This document shows, one piece after another, positions 62,157 to 64,000 of a stretch of 64,000 bases of DNA. This DNA is from Deltaproteobacteria bacterium (GTDB taxonomy: Bacteria > Lernaellota > Lernaellaia > JACKCT01): positions 186,001 to 250,000 of the forward strand of contig JAOSJX010000028.1 of NCBI GenBank assembly GCA_027493875.1, given 5' to 3'. The position numbers and the translations under genes are program-made. How positions within the stretch are numbered: position 1 is the first letter of the stretch; every line of letters starts with the position of its first letter. The notes beneath the pieces were generated by a model. It saw only the letters and a program-made list of their open reading frames with translations, ran no database searches and was not told where the DNA came from.

Positions 62157-63513
62157 ATGCGCGCGTTTCAAGACTATGACGTCGTGGTCGCGGGCGCCGG
62201 GACGGCCGGCGCGTGCGCCGCGTGGCACTTCGCTAAGGCCGGAAAGCGCGTGCTTCTTTTTCGACGCCGGGCCGATCGACGACGCCGGCGCGCGCTGGAT
62301 CAACGGCATTCCGCCATGGATGTTTGACGAGGCGGGCGTCCCTCGTCCCGAGGGCGATGAGCTGAACGGGCGCGATTTCGCCGCTCAATTGCTCGACGCC
62401 GACGGACGTCGAAAACTGCGCCTCGCGCGCGCGCCGATTTGGAATGTCGATATGCGCCGCCTTGGCGCGCGGCTTCGGTCGATGGCATCGGCGGCCGGAG
62501 CCGAACTCCGCGAACGCACGCGCGCCGAATCGTTCGAGTTCGACGGCGGACGACCGCGCATCCTAACGGTCCGCGGGGAGTCCGGAGAGGAGCAGATCCG
62601 CGCCGATCTGTTCGTCGACGCGACAGGCCGGCGCGGCGCGCTGCGTTCGTTGAGCCCCGCGTTGCGTACATGGTGTTCCGATGCGTTGCCGTCGGACCTC
62701 TGCACGGCCGCGCAGGAAGTCCGGCGAATTGAAGACACGCGACACGCCGCCGATTTTCTCGGGCGCTACGACGCGAAAGACGGCGACGCCCTCTCCTTTC
62801 TCGGCATCGCGGGGGGATTTTCGACGCTCACGATTCACGTCCACGTCGACCGTGCCGAGATCGCCATCCTCACCGGGGCCATCGCCGACGGCCGGCATCC
62901 CGACGGTCCGCAAATGATGAAAAAATTTCTTGAGCGCGAATCGTGGATTGGTGAAAAAATATTCGGAGGGAGCGGCCTCATTCCCTTGCGACGGCCGTTT
63001 GCGCGCCAGGCCGTTCCAGGTCTGGCTCTGATCGGCAACGCGGGCAGCCAGGTCTTCCCCGCGCACGGCAGCGGTATCGGCTCCGGACTCATCGCCGCGC
63101 GTCTTCTGGCCGAATCCGCGGCGGCGTATGACGACGTCGGCGGCCTCGAACCGTTGTGGGCTTATCAGCAACGCTTTCAACGAACGATCGGCGCGGTCAA
63201 CGCGGCCTACGATCAGTTCCGCCTTTTTTCCCAAACGCTGTCCGGCGGCGAGGTCGGCGATCTTCTCGGCGCGGGGCTGATGCGCGCGTCGTCGTCGCTG
63301 GCCGCGCTCGATCAGAAAATTCCGGCGATCGGGATCGGGGAAGGAGCGGCGTTGACGTTCGCCGCCGCGCGCGCCCCGCGGCTCGCGGCGCGCTTTATCC
63401 GGCCGGTGCGCGCCATGCGTCGCGCGTACGCGCACTACCTCGCCTATCCGCAAACGCCGGACGACGACGCGCTGCGTACCTGGGCCGCGCGGGAATCCGA
63501 ACTCTTTTCGTAA
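62157..63513 (+). CDS. FAD-dependent oxidoreductase (geranylgeranyl-reductase/halogenase-like), one frameshift
   Basis: About 451 residues. FAD fold at the N-terminus: VVVAGAGTAGACAAWHFAKAG, then LLFDAG; central RADLFVDATGRRGALRS; and the FAD-closing motif LALIGNAGSQVFPAHGSGIGSGLIAA. An extra T near 62260 breaks the frame within the first 40 residues. The substrate is unknown; relatives reduce isoprenoid or halogenate aromatic rings. It follows msrP by 70 bases and may be separately transcribed. Confidence 0.85.
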
Positions 63514-63520
63514 AACCAGC

Positions 63521-64000
63521 CTACCCGAAAAACACCTGCGCGATGTCGTACTGTTCTTTCGGAACGAGGCGGAGTTTGCCGAGCACGTCTTCGAGCGGGA
63601 CGTCGGTGAATTTTCCGTCCACGAGCGCGGACATCCGCCCCGATTTTCCTTTCTCGATGAGTTCCACGGCACGGACGCCGAGATTCGTCGCCAGGATGCG
63701 GTCCCACGCCGTCGGGGCGCCGCCGCGCTGCACGTGGCCGAGCACCGTGACGCGCGTGTCGAACTTCGTCAGCCGGCGAAGCGCCGTCGCGACGCGCTCC
63801 CCGATGCCGCCGAGGGCCACGTGGCCGAACTCGTCCAATTCCCGGCTCCGCAGCACTTCTTCCGCCTCGCCTGTATCGGCGAACTCGACCTTCGCCCCCT
63901 CGGAAACGACGACGATCGAAAAGTTTTTGCCCCGGTCGTGCCGCTTGAGCACCGCGTCGGCCACGTCGCGGGCCTGAACCGGAAACTCGGGAATGAGAAT
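63521..64000 (-). CDS. ATP-dependent 6-phosphofructokinase, 3' part; 5' end outside window
   Basis: C-terminal 160 residues of a phosphofructokinase: ILIPEFPVQ, IVVVSEGAKV, the VTVLGHVQRGGAPTAWDRILATNLG signature (split as TRVTVLGHVQRGGAP and WDRILATNLG) and IEKGKSGRMSALVDGKF. The active-site Asp region and ATP motif lie to the right of the window. It converges with the flavoprotein gene. Whether it uses ATP or pyrophosphate cannot be told here. Confidence 0.93.
   Translation of the reverse strand: MLIPEFPVQARDVADAVLKRHDRGKNFSIVVVSEGAKVEFADTGEAEEVLRSRELDEFGHVALGGIGERVATALRRLTKFDTRVTVLGHVQRGGAPTAWDRILATNLGVRAVELIEKGKSGRMSALVDGKFTDVPLEDVLGKLRLVPKEQYDIAQVFFG

Overview
The window looks like a high-GC, Gram-negative chromosome of a deltaproteobacterial-type lineage (Myxococcota, Lernaellota or similar). 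This rests on the phoH-pgpH-ybeY-corC and rpsU-yqeY-cvpA-dnaG-rpoD clusters, outer-membrane barrels, many lipoproteins with Asp-rich or Thr-rich linkers, cysteine-rich disulfide-repeat secreted proteins, a PEGA-domain Ser/Thr kinase and paired HDOD proteins. The exact phylum cannot be fixed from sequence reading alone.

Layout. 0-3.4 kb: end of a polysaccharide locus (sugar transferase), tyrS and a family 4 glycosidase. 3.4-8.2 kb: corC-like, ybeY, pgpH and phoH on the minus strand. 8.3-10.4 kb: two secreted proteins. 10.5-18.6 kb: a dense housekeeping block on the minus strand (rpsU, yqeY, cvpA, dnaG, rpoD, a CAT-anticodon tRNA, nif3-like, zinc-ribbon protein, RNase H, and the RNase P RNA). 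20.1-25.1 kb: a plus-strand sugar-modification operon (PIG-L deacetylase, tandem formyltransferase, ORF6N protein, NeuB-type synthase, HAD phosphatase, NUDIX). 25.4-29.6 kb: visibly AT-richer genes of unknown role (YVP-repeat protein, small secreted protein, beta-propeller protein) plus a beta-helix protein. 30-43 kb: aldehyde dehydrogenase, three outer-membrane barrels, two HDOD proteins, MepA, a PEGA protein, aldo/keto reductase, hflKC and an Asp-linker esterase lipoprotein.

43.4-50.7 kb is an integrated element in the 3' end of a tRNA-Lys(CTT) gene. It is bounded by 56-bp direct repeats and carries a truncated tyrosine recombinase interrupted by an IS630-family insertion, an AlpA-like regulator, a primase-helicase and small proteins. 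50.8-64 kb holds lipoproteins (including a tandem paralogous pair of unknown family), a SUMF1-fold lipoprotein, a PEGA Ser/Thr kinase, a DUF819 membrane protein, a haloalkane-dehalogenase-like hydrolase, msrP, a flavoprotein oxidoreductase and the end of a phosphofructokinase gene.

A general caution: about 45 single-base indels break some 30 genes, including rpoD, dnaG and hflC, mostly at short homopolymers. This pattern fits residual long-read assembly errors far better than real gene decay. I therefore give full spans for these genes, name the break points, and treat them as probably intact in the living cell. Only the recombinase of the integrated element looks genuinely dead.
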